A stretch of 64,000 bases of DNA from Beaufortia kweichowensis (lineage: Eukaryota; Chordata; Actinopteri; Cypriniformes; Gastromyzontidae): the NCBI GenBank assembly GCA_019155185.1, contig CM032802.1, positions 5,184,501-5,248,500 on the forward strand, read 5' to 3'. Every line of letters begins with the position of its first letter. Position 1 is the stretch's first letter. The position numbers and the translations under genes were made by a program. The notes under the pieces were generated by a model, which saw only the letters and a program-made list of their open reading frames with translations, was not told the DNA's origin and made no database searches. Positions 17,201 through 31,600 of the stretch are shown piece after piece.

Positions 17201-20200
17201 GTCACAGATACACTGATACGTGCCAATCAGATTCTGACAGAAGGCGTGCTCTCCACATACCGTCCCATTGGCACACTCGTTGATGTCTGCGAGAGAAAAA
17301 CATTATTTTATTTTGGCACTCGTAACATAATTTTGTGTACTTGTTTTCAGCGCTGAAAAGCTTACCCATACACTCTCCTGTGATTGTCATGTGGTATCCA
17401 GGCTCACAGGATGCCACACAGCGGAAAGAGCCGATGGTGTTCTCACAGCGCTGGGATCCACACACGGCCCCCACAGACTCCAAACACTCATTTACATCTG
17501 CAGGAGGAAATAGCCTGAAGTGAGCACACACTCATTTGTGATTTGTCACAGTTCAGAATGAGACTTTTGAATTGATTTATTACCCATTCACATAACATTC
17601 AGACTTTTGTTAAATTTGTTAAAAAAATAAACTATATGATTATTGAGCTAGTACATAAAAATCTGGTTAGGGTATCCTAACCTTAATCCGAATCACAACT
17701 GTAAGCCTATAATAATAATTTATCATTTTTGTTGGGTCAAAAGAGTCAGTTTGGCATAATTTGACTTTACTTTATGTACTTATCTTTACGTGAGTTAATC
17801 TACATTTTGTTTTAAACAAAGAGGCAAAAGTTATGGATTGAACCATTGTTTACAATGTGATTTATGGACATGTATTTATTCACATATATTTCATTTTACA
17901 GACCATGGTGGAAAAAACATTTAATTTCCCAAAATAGTTTAATTTACCAAGTCTTTAAATGGAACTTAAAAATGTAACATTATTTAAACAATTTCTAGAA
18001 GAATCTGTGCAGAATATTTCGTGTTGTAATTAATATTTTTTTCAACAATTAACATGTTAAGTTACTTAAGTTACTAGTATTATATGAAGCCTCGAAAACT
18101 GTATTTATGATGCATACATAGTTTGTTCAAATGAATCATTGTAAATTAATGTTATGTTTTGGCCAACACGATCTCATGGCAATTTATAAATATTTTACAG
18201 GGTGGCTAATTTTTATGAATTCATACAATCTAATCTTTACAGTACGTTTAAGTACAATCTGACTTCTGTTTTGACATATGTTTAAATCTTGTGTTGAAGT
18301 GATAAAACTAACACAAATTATTTTTGACTAGTGTATGTTAAATTTCAATTGTTAAATTGTTTTTTATTTTAATTCAGACTTTATATTCTGTGGAGCATGA
18401 CCTATTCAACATACCTACATATCCTATTCACATTTTTCACAAAGGCAACCAATTCTAAAATAATCACAACAAAATTTAGTCGTTTAGTTTAACCGTTTTT
18501 GAAGTTTGTATGTACGCAATATCATGTGCATGTTTGTACCGAGGCAGGCTGTTCTTTCTGGGTTAGTGGTGAAGCCGGTTTGGCAGTGGCACAGGAATGA
18601 TCCTTCTGTATTGGTGCAGCGGCCGTCCTGACAAACTCCCTCTCGTGCACACTCATCAACATCTGGTAACAAACACAAACAAGCATGACATCATCCCATA
18701 CAAAAATCATCAGTAACGCCAAGACTCAAAACATTTTTACTCCTGACAATAAGTTCACAGAAGTTTTGCAGGATTCAGCTCTACACGAATCATACAAACA
18801 TTGTACCATTACAATTTCTGACTGTTGAAAATCGCTCAATATTTGGCAACAATAAGTATAAAACTGGTAATTGTGAAGTAGTATTTTTACTCCATATTTT
18901 TATGGAGTAGTTCCATTATTTTATGCTGCTTAAAAGCACATATTGCATAAGATTTTATTGATAGATTGGATAGGTTTTTGGTGCATTTGCAACACTTTCA
19001 ACACTTTTGTTTGATACTGTGTAATTATTTGGCATCTTTATTTTATTTTAGGGCGTGTGGTTGGAAAAAGTTCAAGTTAACTTACAAATACAATAAAAGT
19101 CATCTAAAAAAAAACACATCCATGAATAAAAAAAATCATATTTAAGAGCAAACTGCAAACTCAAGCTAGGTCTAAGATTTATGAAGGACAACAGCAAGAA
19201 CACATTTTTCTATATAGTTTTCAAATTTCTGGACACATTTCTGATAAATAACAGTATTATGCGACCCATGGATATGCATTACGTCTTGTGTCATACCTTG
19301 GCAGGAAGTCCCGTTGACGCCGCTCTTGTAGCCCTGCGCGCAAACACACTTATACGAGCCGTCTGTGTTTACACACTCTCCCCTTGGAAAGCAGAAATCT
19401 CCTTCCAGACACTCATTAATGTCTAAGCCAGAACAATCACAGAATGAGAAATTGGATCTCAGAGTCAGACAGATCACATTTTCACATCTGATATGGATGT
19501 TAGAAAGTAACGGCCAGTTGCTTAGCAACAAACATATTCAGTGCTGACCTCATTAAATATTCATGTACTTTTTAGACTGATGAAAAACTTTGCAAATGTT
19601 GCAGAAGTCTTACTTTGAGTCCACAAAGACAATATTATTTTTTAATTTCAATATTAATGACCCTGGGTTAACAATTTCAAGAGTGAAAAGTACTGATGTG
19701 TTTAAAATAAATTAATCAAGATCTGATGTAAATGTGAATGCTCACTGACCCCGGCATTGACGTCTGGGTCCAGCTGCTCTGTATCCTGGCAGGCAGTCGC
19801 AGCGATAAGACCCGTCTGTATTCACACACAAGCTCTGTGGTCCACATGTCTGACCGCTCGCACATTCATCAATGTCTGAAGAGAAAATACACAAGCTGTG
19901 TTTAGCATTAACGTTGAGCATTTATTAACATATCAAACACATTCGAAATATCTCACAAGGTGATACAGGCTTATTTGTAGTTTATTCAAAGTTAAACATT
20001 TTCTTAAGATTACATCCTAAGAGTAAGATGCGCACTTAACTTTAATGAACAGAAAAGTCATAACCTTTGCATATAGACTGTTTTAAAATGTTAACTCTGT
20101 CTACCATTGGTTGGACAAACAGAAAGTCCCAGCGCAAACAAATGCCAATGGATGTCCCAATGTTGTTGCATTTTTGAGCAATGTTTTGAGAGTGCCACAA

Positions 20201-23200
20201 GCATGACACATACCATGACACTGTAATTAGGCATGCAATGCTTGAAAGACGCATAATGAGCTAATGGGCTAATGCATAACTATATAAGTCTTTAAACTAG
20301 AGGAACAGATAGATGACAAATCTAAAGACAGATGTTTTAAGTCTCTATCCTTTCCAAACTCCCCTGCCCCCAGCATCTTTAGTTAGCTCTTTCGCTTTAT
20401 CTCACCGTCCGCATAATTCAAACAGAAACGCGGAAATAGATAATTGTACCCAAACATGTGGCTGAGGTTTGAGTTCCGCCATCTGTCAGCCACATGCCCC
20501 CTTCACACCCCACTCCTCATCTACAGAGAGAGGAAGAGGAGGAGAGCTCGAGCACAGACAGATATCCTCTGGAGAAATAAAGCTCTGTATTGACACATTA
20601 GATGCCTTTTGTCTGCCAAAGGCAACTTTCTCCAGTACATCCTTTATTGTGAAGCTCTTAAGAAGAGGAGCAGAGCAGCAGATGTTTACACTTAAATACC
20701 CTTCAAGAGGATTTGAAAGATCCACAGTATAAAGATTGCTCCAAGAAGCGTGCACGACATTTATTTACAGAGATTTAAAGCGACATTGTGATTTTATACA
20801 CCCAGATGTCGGAAACGACCACGGTCTGCGGTCTGGGTTTTAGGGATCATCGAACCTGTACAGCGTCCGTTTTGCATGCTGTGCCCATCCTTGCAGGGAA
20901 CGCAGCGATACGAGCCTGGAGAATTCAAGCACTGCTGACCGGGACACTGCAGCGGGTCCAAACATTCATCAATGTCTGATAGAAACATATATGGAAACTT
21001 GTGTCAATGCTGTTAAATGAGATGGAAGAAATTATACAATGATGTAATGATGACCCTATGTGTTTTTTTTTACCAGCGCAGGCGCCGTTCTTCAGCTGGA
21101 AGCCTAGAGAACAAATGCATCTATAGCTGCCCGGAGTATTTTTACATTGACCGTTAGTGCAGCGTGAGGGATTTCGGACGCATTCGTCTACGTCTGAAAA
21201 GATAAAAGTAAGACAAATCAAATGGAATCTAAACAAAAATCAAAAGGTTTCTTGAAACCTAAACAGTACCTTGACATTGGCCATTAAGAACCTCGAAGCC
21301 CGGCTGGCAAGACACGCAACTGAAGGAGCCGATGGAGTTCACACACTCTTTCCCTGGGCACTGAAGTTCATTCTCACACTCGTTCACATCTGGAAGAGGG
21401 AAAAGAAACAGTCTCTCATCATTATATCATGACCCAAGCTACTTGAAATAACCTGTGAGTGTGAAATCTGAAAACAAAGCTATAAAATGTTGAGTTTAAA
21501 TAGGTGTAATGTAATAAAACAGCACTGATGGTTATGTCATGCTATACCTTTGCAGATATTTCCATCCAGTCTGAAGCCAGGCCGACACAGACAGCTGTAG
21601 CTACCTACAGTATTCTCACAGCGTCCATCAACACACAGCGAAGGAGTCTGACGACACTCATCAATATCTGAGATACACAGTATTATAAAAGTATAATTAA
21701 TGAATGTTTTTCATAATGGGAAATCCAGTTAAACCAGCTTAAGATGATGGTTGAAGATGTTTATAAGCTGGTTCAAGGACTTTAAACAGTTAAGACACCA
21801 TCTTGTCTACCAAGTTTGATCATTTGTGACCCTGTCTGTGAAAACCAGATTAAAGTTATAACGAGCATCAAAGTTTGATTTCACCTATAAATTTAAGTCT
21901 TTGACATGTCATTACTCAGTTACACGGTTACATTTTTACAGAATGATCTTTACATTATAAAGGACCGTTTTATGTAAAAAATAATAAATCACAAAAAATG
22001 ACTTTAGCTGGGTTTTTACAGGCAGAGTCACATTTTATCTTTACCTTCCTGTTTTTTTTAGTAAAATTTAAGTAAAATTATAATAGCTCAGTATGGTTGT
22101 ACAAACTTTAAGATCAATTTCTTGATTCTTAGGAACTTGTATTATCTAAAGAGTTGTATTACCTGCACATGCTCCATTTCTTAGGCTAAATCCAGGTCTG
22201 CAGGAAACACACCTATAGGAACCCTGAGAATTCACACACTCCTGACCAGGACATTGAGCTCGATCTTCACACTCATTTACATCTGAACCACAAACACCAT
22301 ATAAAGTAGATGAGACACATAAAAATGAGAAAAAACACAAAACTTCACATTTTTTTATACTTCTGTAACAACATACCTATGCAGGTGCCGCCCTGCTGTC
22401 TGTATCCCGTTCGGCACGTACACCTGAAACTTCCAGGTGTGTTCTCACACAGACCGTTGGAGCAAGGAGAAGGTGTCTGGCGGCATTCATCAATATCTGA
22501 ACAGAAATAATGAGGTTTTATAATTCCGTTACAAGTATTCAGCTTCACAGGGTCACAACTTTCCCTGCTGGAGAGCTTTTAAAAGGCTGTTGTTACCTGA
22601 GCATCTTCCATTGATGTGGCTGAAGCCAGGTCTGCATGACACACACCTGTACGAGCCCTGAGAGTTCACACACTCCTGACCAGGACACTGCAATGGGTCC
22701 TGACACTCATCCACATCTGTAATGTACACATAAACACACACAAATACACACAGTTGTGGTTTACATCTAAACATACTGTAGTTGAAGTAATAATCAAACA
22801 CTCTCAATGATTTATATTTTCTTACCCACACAGGTGTTGGCCTGGAACCTGTATCCTGTTCGGCACAAGCACCTATAGCTACCTGGCGTGTTCTCACAAC
22901 GGCCGTCTGCGCAGGGGGACGGGGTCCGACGACATTCATCGATATCTACATCAGAGATAAACATTCATTACCCAAGAAGATCGTTTTTTACCTTTTTACA
23001 GTAGGTTGTGGAACAGATCCAAAGTAGAATAAAAGAAATGATCATATTCAGTGGCTTTGAAGGTGGCGTGCCGTGGATTACCTGAACACTGTCCGTTGAG
23101 TAGGTCAAAGCCAGGCTTACAGGAAACACACCTGAATGAGCCCGGAGAGTTCACACATTCCTGACCAGGGCAGCGACGGGGATCAATACACTCATCTATG

Positions 23201-26200
23201 TCTGAGAATAAATAAAAAAACAGATAAATTACTCTGAATTCACATACTAAAAATCTTAACTTGACAAAACCTGTGTCATAATAAATTGATTTAAGAGGTT
23301 TCATCATTTATTCACCCTAATGTCACTTCAAACCTGTATGACTTTCTTTCTTCTGCAGAACACAAAAGAAGATATTTTGAAGAATGTTGATAACCAAACA
23401 ACATTGACCCCCATTGACACAAAACCACTGAGACATTTCTCTTAATCTTCTTTTGTGTTTCTTTAGTCATACAGGTTTTTAACAACATAAGGGTAAATAA
23501 ATGATGAAAGAATAATCATATTAAGGTAAACTATCCCTTTAATTCACAATTTGTAAGAATTTAAATCATATTAGTTAGATTTCTTTTAGCACACACATAC
23601 TACAAATTGAATATATTTATAATTATTTTACTGTAATACTTTGCAGATGCTGACACTGTATTTTATTAAAAACTATAGTTGTTTTTTTTTTCATTCTGTG
23701 GCCTAAATGTTTCCATTATGGCTAAAATGCTTTTAATTACCTATACAGCTGTTATCCAGTAGCTTGTATCCAATTCTGCACACACACCTGAAGCTGCCAA
23801 GTGTGTTCTCACAGCGGCCATTATTACAGGGGTTAGGCACCTGACGGCACTCATCGACATCTGTGGCATTCATTACATTCACATTCATTATTAACGTATT
23901 TATGTACTGTAACATTACTGATATTTCTTAAATGATTCAAGAGCATTTTTAAAAAACATAATATAATAAATATAATTTAATATAATAAAAATGAGGATAA
24001 GGGACGTTTTCAGCCAGTGGATTAAAAGAAAACATGTCTGACCGATGCACTGGGTCTGCTGTGTGTTGGTCTGGTATCCTGATGGACACACACATCGGAA
24101 ATTCCCTTCTGTGTTCTCACACCGTCCCACAGAACATGGCCTGGGTGTCAACAGACACTCATTTATATCTGTGTGAGAGACAGTGAGTATAGTTTGATCA
24201 TTGTTCTTTACCACTTAGACAACTGATTACCACTGTGCCATCCAGAACTGATCAGGATAAAAGGATTATTATCCCTGAACCCTTCACTTTCATGACCCTG
24301 GAGGTCACGACACATATTACAATGTGGATCAGTGTCTGAGCTAGCAGAAAAAAAAGTCTCTTTCTGACCTTTGACATTTGGTTGCTTTAGAAAAGGAAAG
24401 AAGAATAATCCTTGAATAATGCCAAATATATGGTCATGAAGACGAAAACACAGCAATGAAGATTTAATGTTTATCTAAGTTCTGCATTTTAAGGGCATGT
24501 TTTGAAAACCTGTAATTAATTTAATTAATTTGACATATTTTTCTAATATGTCAAAGTTTAGCTGATTTTCTGTCAGGAATCTACTACAGTTTGTAAGTCA
24601 GCAATGTTGCTTTAATTGATTAAACTGTGTATTTATTTATTTAAATTTTATCGCCATATCAGCACCAATGGCTATATTCATGGCAATCAACAGTATTTAC
24701 AAAACACACACAAAAAACAAAAGAAAAATTACAATCCCCCCCATTACAATCACTTCAAATAAAATACAAATACAACCATAATGATAACAATTACATACAA
24801 CTTTTCAATTCAATATTTGATAGAAATTCTAAAATTATTCCAGGAGAAACCTTTTTAAAGATTAAACTGTGTATTTCTAGTCATTTTAATAAATAAACAG
24901 ATTCATACCTTGGCAATTGCCTTGCTGAGGATTGAATATATATCCAGTGTTACACACACAAGTGTGTTTGCCGCCTTGCAGGTCAATGCAGTGACCCGGT
25001 CCACACACCTGAGGTCTCAATACACACGCTCGTCCATCTGTGGAGCACACACAAGACCCTAATAGTATCTGCTCAACATCCTGACTGACACTTATTCATC
25101 TGTCTCCAAACCAAATTCACTGAACCACATATTTGGAGGCATGTGAATAAAGAGAAAATTACAGTGCTTTCTTCAGTTCTACATTCCTTAAAGCTGATAT
25201 AAATGTTGGCCTCACTTCAGAAATCACAAAGGTCGGTCAAGTGTATGCACCGGCCGATGAATTATCTGGGCGTGCTCACAATTTCTCAAAAAATCGAGTC
25301 TTTGTGTTTATCCATTCAGCGAAACGAGGCCAATTGTTCTGTTTGAGTTCCTGCTTAAGCTGAATAGCCACTAATGCCACTTTTCAGCTTAAGGCCAAAT
25401 ATTAAGGACATCCTCTAGATAAATTATGCATCACGTTTATGCTAATCTTACTTAACATTAAAAAAAGAAAGCATTTAAGAAGGTCACAAGTCCACCATAC
25501 CTTGTCTAGGTGAAAGTGGGCGGGGCGTAGCTGGCACAGGAAGTGGTCTGGCTGGAGATATTGGCTGTCTGTTAACTGTGGGGCGGCTAGTATACGTCCG
25601 GACAACAGCTGAAAACAATTAGATTAAACTCATACACAATAACACACACAACAAACTCACATTTGTTCGGTTTCGATACAGATAAGGAACACTGATACTC
25701 ACGTGTGTTGACTCTGGTTGGCTGGCTGGTTGCCAGGGCGACACCACCAGGACGAACGTTGGGTTGTTGAGGTCTGGCATTAGTGGTTTGAGAACCGCTG
25801 CCTGTGGGCACGTTCGGTTTGGGTTGCATCATTACGAGAACTGAACCCGAGTGTGAAAGCGTATCGGGTTGGACTGGTCTTGACTGAGAGATGGTTGGTT
25901 GTTGGACTCTAATGGTTTGTTGTGTGTTGGACAGTTGTGGAGGTTGCTGGATTCTGGTCGACTGTGCGTTTGTAGAGAGCGTTCTGGAGCTATCTGGGCT
26001 CGCGGGTTGGGGTCCGATGTTCAGCGTGCGACCGTTTTCAGCAACCAGAGGCGGCCCACCCGTGTCGAGCATCTCGGCTAGCTTCTGATTAAACTTGACG
26101 GCTGAAGCCGAATAATGGTAGCCTGGTCCGGCAGGACAGATTTCTTTGAAAGCAGCTGTGGACACAAAGTTCAACGCTATTGTGAAAATCAGGGAACAGA

Positions 26201-28537
26201 TTTTGTCCACAAGTTGAACTACAAACTTATCTGGAATGGTCAACAGGGACAAAACAACAAGCTTAGCTTGTTTTTAAGCCCAAGTGGTATGTGGAAAAAG
26301 ACAGACAAATTACACAGTAAATATCGCCTCCTTTCATGCACCGCCAGATATTTTCAAAGAAATATTGCTGAAGTGTGGGTGGGATGACGTCCTTAAGGAA
26401 CTGTTGAAATCCTTGTGCTAAACCAATTCATGTTGTTTTAATGTTCTGTACTAAAATAATGTCCTCGCTTCTATCATTTATCTTTTCCCACTCATCGCCT
26501 GCATTGCATCAAAGATGTTCATTCCAGTAGACTTTTTAGAAAGGACAAATGCATTCCACGAATGTCAATGATTTAGGTTTGTGTGAATCTGAAAGCCTCT
26601 TACCTGAGCCGAAGTAAGGGCATAACTCACACTTCTTCCCCCAGGCTTTGCCAACTCGACTGCAGCAGCAGATTTGCTTAGTGATGTTCCTCAGGATGTG
26701 TAGTGAACAGGAACCCTGATTCACGATGCGGAAGCACTGGTCCTTTTCCTCCGAGATCACCTTCTGTGCTGTGAAAGGGAAACAACAATAAAACTTATGG
26801 CTCACAGATAACATTTTTGAAAGGTTTCAGATTTAGCCGTTAAAGACAGAACTATTAAAGACGATATAAATCTGAGCATGCAGGAATGCACATGCAGATC
26901 CAAATACTTTCCTTTAAGAAATCATAAAGCTGTCATTAAATTCTGTCATTATTTACTCCAATGAAAATGAAAAATTCATTCTTCAATGACATCATTCCTG
27001 ACATCATTGGTATCAAAATAAGACAAAAGATCAAATAAGTCAGCAAGTAAAAAATATCAGCATCAGCCAATAGCTGTTAAAATCTGTATAGGCCGAAAAA
27101 TCATATCGGTATATTTCTAATTCCTTACAATTTTAGCACTTTGTTTGGTTTAGCAGCACAATCAAGGTTTAATGTAGAGCAAGGCATACAGTACAATAAT
27201 CAGCCACACAGCCACTGGAAACAACATTCACAGAGCAATTGTTGCGGTAATATGCGCAGACTCACACATCTTGTACACACATAAGGACAGTACACATACA
27301 GTAAGTAAACTTACCTGAAGGCTGACTGACACACATATACATGCGCTCTAATGGAGGCTTGACAACATTCAGACAAGAAGAAATTTGTTTAAAATAGAGC
27401 CAACGAGTATCCCAGATGCTAAACACAGGCAAAGAGAGACAGCTCCCAATCATTTGGAAAACACCAGAAATCAGAGACTGAACGGTCAGTTGCTGATAAC
27501 GCAGAGGCAGGTTGGTCAGCCAGGCCTCGATGCAAAGATGCATATGCACAGAGTTCAAGGGTCAGAGGTCAAGGGATAGCCCCGCCCAGCAGTCATCTTC
27601 GAAGCAGAGCCGGATGCTAAGAAATGCCTGCTGGAATAGACAGAACTACAGCACCACACAGCCAAAACCTTGACTTTGTACTATGGATCTGAACCTTGTT
27701 ATATGTTGGAGTACAGGGTGCACCATGGTGAAAAGACCAGATTGGATTACCAGTTATGGTTTTCGGTCAAAACCAGCAAAAACCAGACCATATGCTGGAC
27801 TAATTTGGTCTTTTCAGCAGGTGTATTGTCTGCCACTATGAAAGATCTTAGATTTAAGTCTGTGTATGAATAACGGCTGTAGCTGTGTGGCATGGCTGCC
27901 CTGTCATATTCCTGTCAGTATCCTCCTCTCAGGCGATAGCTTGGCGTCCGACAGCTCCATACTCACAGATGCAGATCCCGTGAGAGGCGTCCAATAAGTA
28001 TCCCTCTTTGCAGACACAACTGTAGCTCCCCCGGGTGTTAACACAATTTCCATTCTCACAGAAACCAGGCTGCAAACACTCGTTAATATCTACACCAGAG
28101 GAGGAAACACGGCTGTCACAACCCCACAACACAGCAAATGTGTTGATGTACCCTTCTGATGAGTGTTTTGTCAATATTGTAAGTATGTTAAACTATATGC
28201 GACTTCTGATTGGCCAGTATATGGCACAGAAAATGAGGATTAAAGAAATGCAAAAATTTTATTTTAGGCAAACTTGTGTATGGTTCTCTGGGACACGTTT
28301 TCAATGTTTACTAAAAGAAAAATTATGCAATAAATTGTTTTTTTTAAACTTAGACATGAACACATGTTATACCTAAATTGAAACTTACACTTAAATCATA
28401 TAGATTTTTCTTTTTAGTACAATTTTATCACAAATTAATAACCATCTATGTGACAATAAAATCATCCTACATAATGTTAAAAACATTCTGTGAAATACAA
28501 CCTTGATATCTTTAATATTGAGTAATGCTATGACAAA

Positions 28538-28623
<86 letters not shown>

Positions 28624-31600
28624 TTGTTTAAGCATCGGATCACTTCCAGCTATAACTTGATGAACCGATTTTGCAGTTTCTAAACCATCACAGATACTGA
28701 CATATCATAAACGAGTAATTTAGTCATAATTACAAACATCTGGTTGTGTGGAGTTACAGTAATCGCTTTGTTAGTGAATATTGATTTTTTTGGGGGGAAA
28801 CCATTTTGCTCTTGTTCTAAAAGAGTTGCTAAATTATGTTGGATATGCTTCATGGTACTTTCAGCAAAACTGAGGCATAACTGTGTTCTTGATCTTCATT
28901 TTCAAATTACTGTAACACACTAATGCTACACAAAGAATTGCTTTTAAAAATTACAAATGGCAATACCATAGTACCCTGTCTAAAATAAAATAAAAAACAT
29001 ATTAAACACACACAAACACGGTACATTGTAGGATAGTGTTGAGTCAATGACATGATGAGTCAAAATGAAATTAAATCATTTACATTAAATCATGACTTGA
29101 CATGGCAGGTTGTGTTTTCACCTAAAAACAAGCTTGACTCTGGATTAGTGATTTTAAGTGTGCAGAAGAGAAGAACGGAGGACTCGTACCTACACACTGC
29201 GTCCCGTTGACCCTCTCGAAGCCTTTTGGACAAGTCATCGGTCCATTCACACTGTTTCCTGAGAAGAAAGAAACACATTTAGCTTCAGTGACCTGAGATT
29301 GTGTATAAACGCATGAAGAAATGACTGCCTTCCGAGCAAAAGCCAAGATATGGTTAAAACAAATACAAAAATAACGCAGCAGTGTCACATGGTTATGGTG
29401 GTTTACCAACAAGACCAGCATCAAACCAGCCTTTACCAACCTAAATTTGTCTCTTCAGCAGAGATTTAGTTTTTGTTCTTATACATGATTAAATGTATTA
29501 TATTCTCTCATTATTTGATGGTTAACCAGATTTCTAGTTTCAAATTTCAAGTTTTCTTAATTGTGTGGAGCTTTCATCATCTAACCCAGACTGTCACCTC
29601 TCTTTATGAGCAAAGACATGTTCACTAATGTTTTTCGAAACAAAGCCTTCCAGCAATTTAGACATAGTTTCCACAGTGCTTCACGAACAAGAAAAATAAC
29701 TTGTTTGTCCCTGTGAGGTTAAATATTTGTGGCTCTGGGGTGTAACACAGACCATTGCATTGTATTGTACTAGCCATATTCAGCACTGGGTGAAATTCTG
29801 TAACCATTTGCTCAGTGTTATCAAGCCCTCAGGGTCACCAAGCAGTTATACAAAATACTGTTGGAAAACCAGACAAGGAAACAACAGAAAAAAAATGTCC
29901 AAAAGATTTCAGCAGAAACATCACAGTAACTGGGTTAGTTCAAAGTCCAATTGCGCAAATGTTTGTTTTCTGTAACAGTGGTTTTGTGTGTTAACTGTTT
30001 CAAATTAGAATCATTTGCGAGTTGAAAGAAATGAACGCATTAAAGCAACACAGCCAAACACTCAAGAGAAAACAACACAATGATGCTCAGTTATAACCAA
30101 AAGCTTGAACTGGGTTTTCAGGACAAAGGTATCTGTCATAAATGTTGTCACTTGTGTTTCATATTGCCAATTTCTGTTGAGTTTTTATTTATAATCTTTA
30201 TTTTTGCTGTTCTATTAAATATTTTGTTTCAACATATTTTAATGTTGTTGGGGTTTTTGCAAAAAAGCCATTAAATAGCCTATAATATAACAAACCAGTG
30301 GCCATGCGACAATCTGACAATGCTCCACATAACATTTTGGCTCCACTGTATCAAACTCTTCATGTTTTATATCTGTAGCACTGTCTCATAAAAACATGAA
30401 TTATGTAACATTTTATTACAGTGTTTTGGAAATGATGCTGTAACTTGCTATTAAAGCTCTGAAGGAACAGCTGTACTATTTATCAGAAATGTAAATATAC
30501 TGTAATGTTCGGCCTGACGTGTGATGGCGGCACATTGACTGTTACAATAATATAGTTGCAAGACTTAAATGACAAGCCAAAAAAGTTGTTTTTATCTCCT
30601 GAAGTCAGAGCGTCTACAATGTTTTACAAGACAGACGTGTGTTTTCCAGCTGACCTGATATTAGTATGTGTTTTTGTTAGTTCCTTTGTGCATCTTTGTT
30701 TTCAAAGTACAAACTATGCTGCTAATATCTGTATCTCCGAGCAAACATAAACACTGTGTTTATTGTTGAACCTTATCATTCCTGTCTAAAGTAGTAAGCT
30801 CACCTAAGCTTGTTGGGCACAGCGTGCATTCGTTGATACCCCAGGCTTTCCCCAGTCCTCTGCAACATGTCTCTTGACTCCGCAGACCAGGCAAAGGTGA
30901 ACTGCACTGTGGGAGAGAAAAAAAGGCATGTTCATTTATGGTAATTAAATTATCTCCAGCCATTTGAGGTTGGACCACTGGACCAGAAACATACTCAAAC
31001 ATTCACAAAAGAAGACTCCCTCCTAAAGACCATTTACTTAATAGAAACTACGCTACGAAAACACGCCATTTACAGTCTGGTGATGGTTATGACATCACAG
31101 ACATGAGCACATTAACACACGGCCACTCACATCACCTATACAGCAAATATTATTATATAGTATTTTACTAAATGCTTTACTATATAGCCAGTTTAATTTA
31201 ATTTGAAAGAGGATGTAGTAGAAACTATGTACTGTAAAATAGGTGCAACAACTATGACTAACATTAAATGACTTGGGTAATATGTGACCCTGCCTGTGAA
31301 AACCCAGCCAAAGCCCATTTTTGTGATTGTGTTTTCTACATGAAATCAATCTACATAATGTAAAGAACATTCTGTAAAAATATAACCATGATATCCTTAA
31401 TATCGAATACTGAATAAGGCCATGTCAAAGATTGAGATAATTGAAATCAAATGTTAAATGCTTTCTCATTTGTAAGTCGCTTTAAATAAAAGCATCTGCT
31501 AAATGAATAAATGTACATGTAATCATGATAATCTCAAAATTACATTATAAGACCTCAGCCTGGTTTTCTCTGGCAGGGTTACATAGAAAAAGCACACTGT

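Larger units (their letters stand above)
20856..23860 (-). repeat. ltbp4: Five tandem copies of a two-exon (A+B) cbEGF module in ltbp4
   Basis: Ten exons, every one exactly 120 bases and phase 1-1, alternate in type. A-type: 23860-23741, 22945-22826, 22496-22377, 21667-21548, 21193-21074. B-type: 23201-23082, 22716-22597, 22282-22163, 21389-21270, 20975-20856. A-type reads DECRQxPxPC..GRCENT with a C-x-C pair (RCVCRxGY). B-type reads [12 protein letters not shown] with the wider CVSC pair and usually a PGF turn. As I recall, human LTBP4 has a single B-type domain. The regular alternation indicates repeated duplication of an exon pair. Confidence 0.92.

Noticed and set aside
27315..27325. Possible 11-base ltbp4 microexon between the cbEGF and TB1 exons
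   Set aside because: It has AG and GTAAGT borders and would keep frame with the downstream AG of the TB1 exon. The simpler CACAG|CACAG acceptor at 26768 already gives the family-typical SQKVISE join without it.
28391..28624. Leu-Ser repeat open frame
   Set aside because: Translation of the GA microsatellite.
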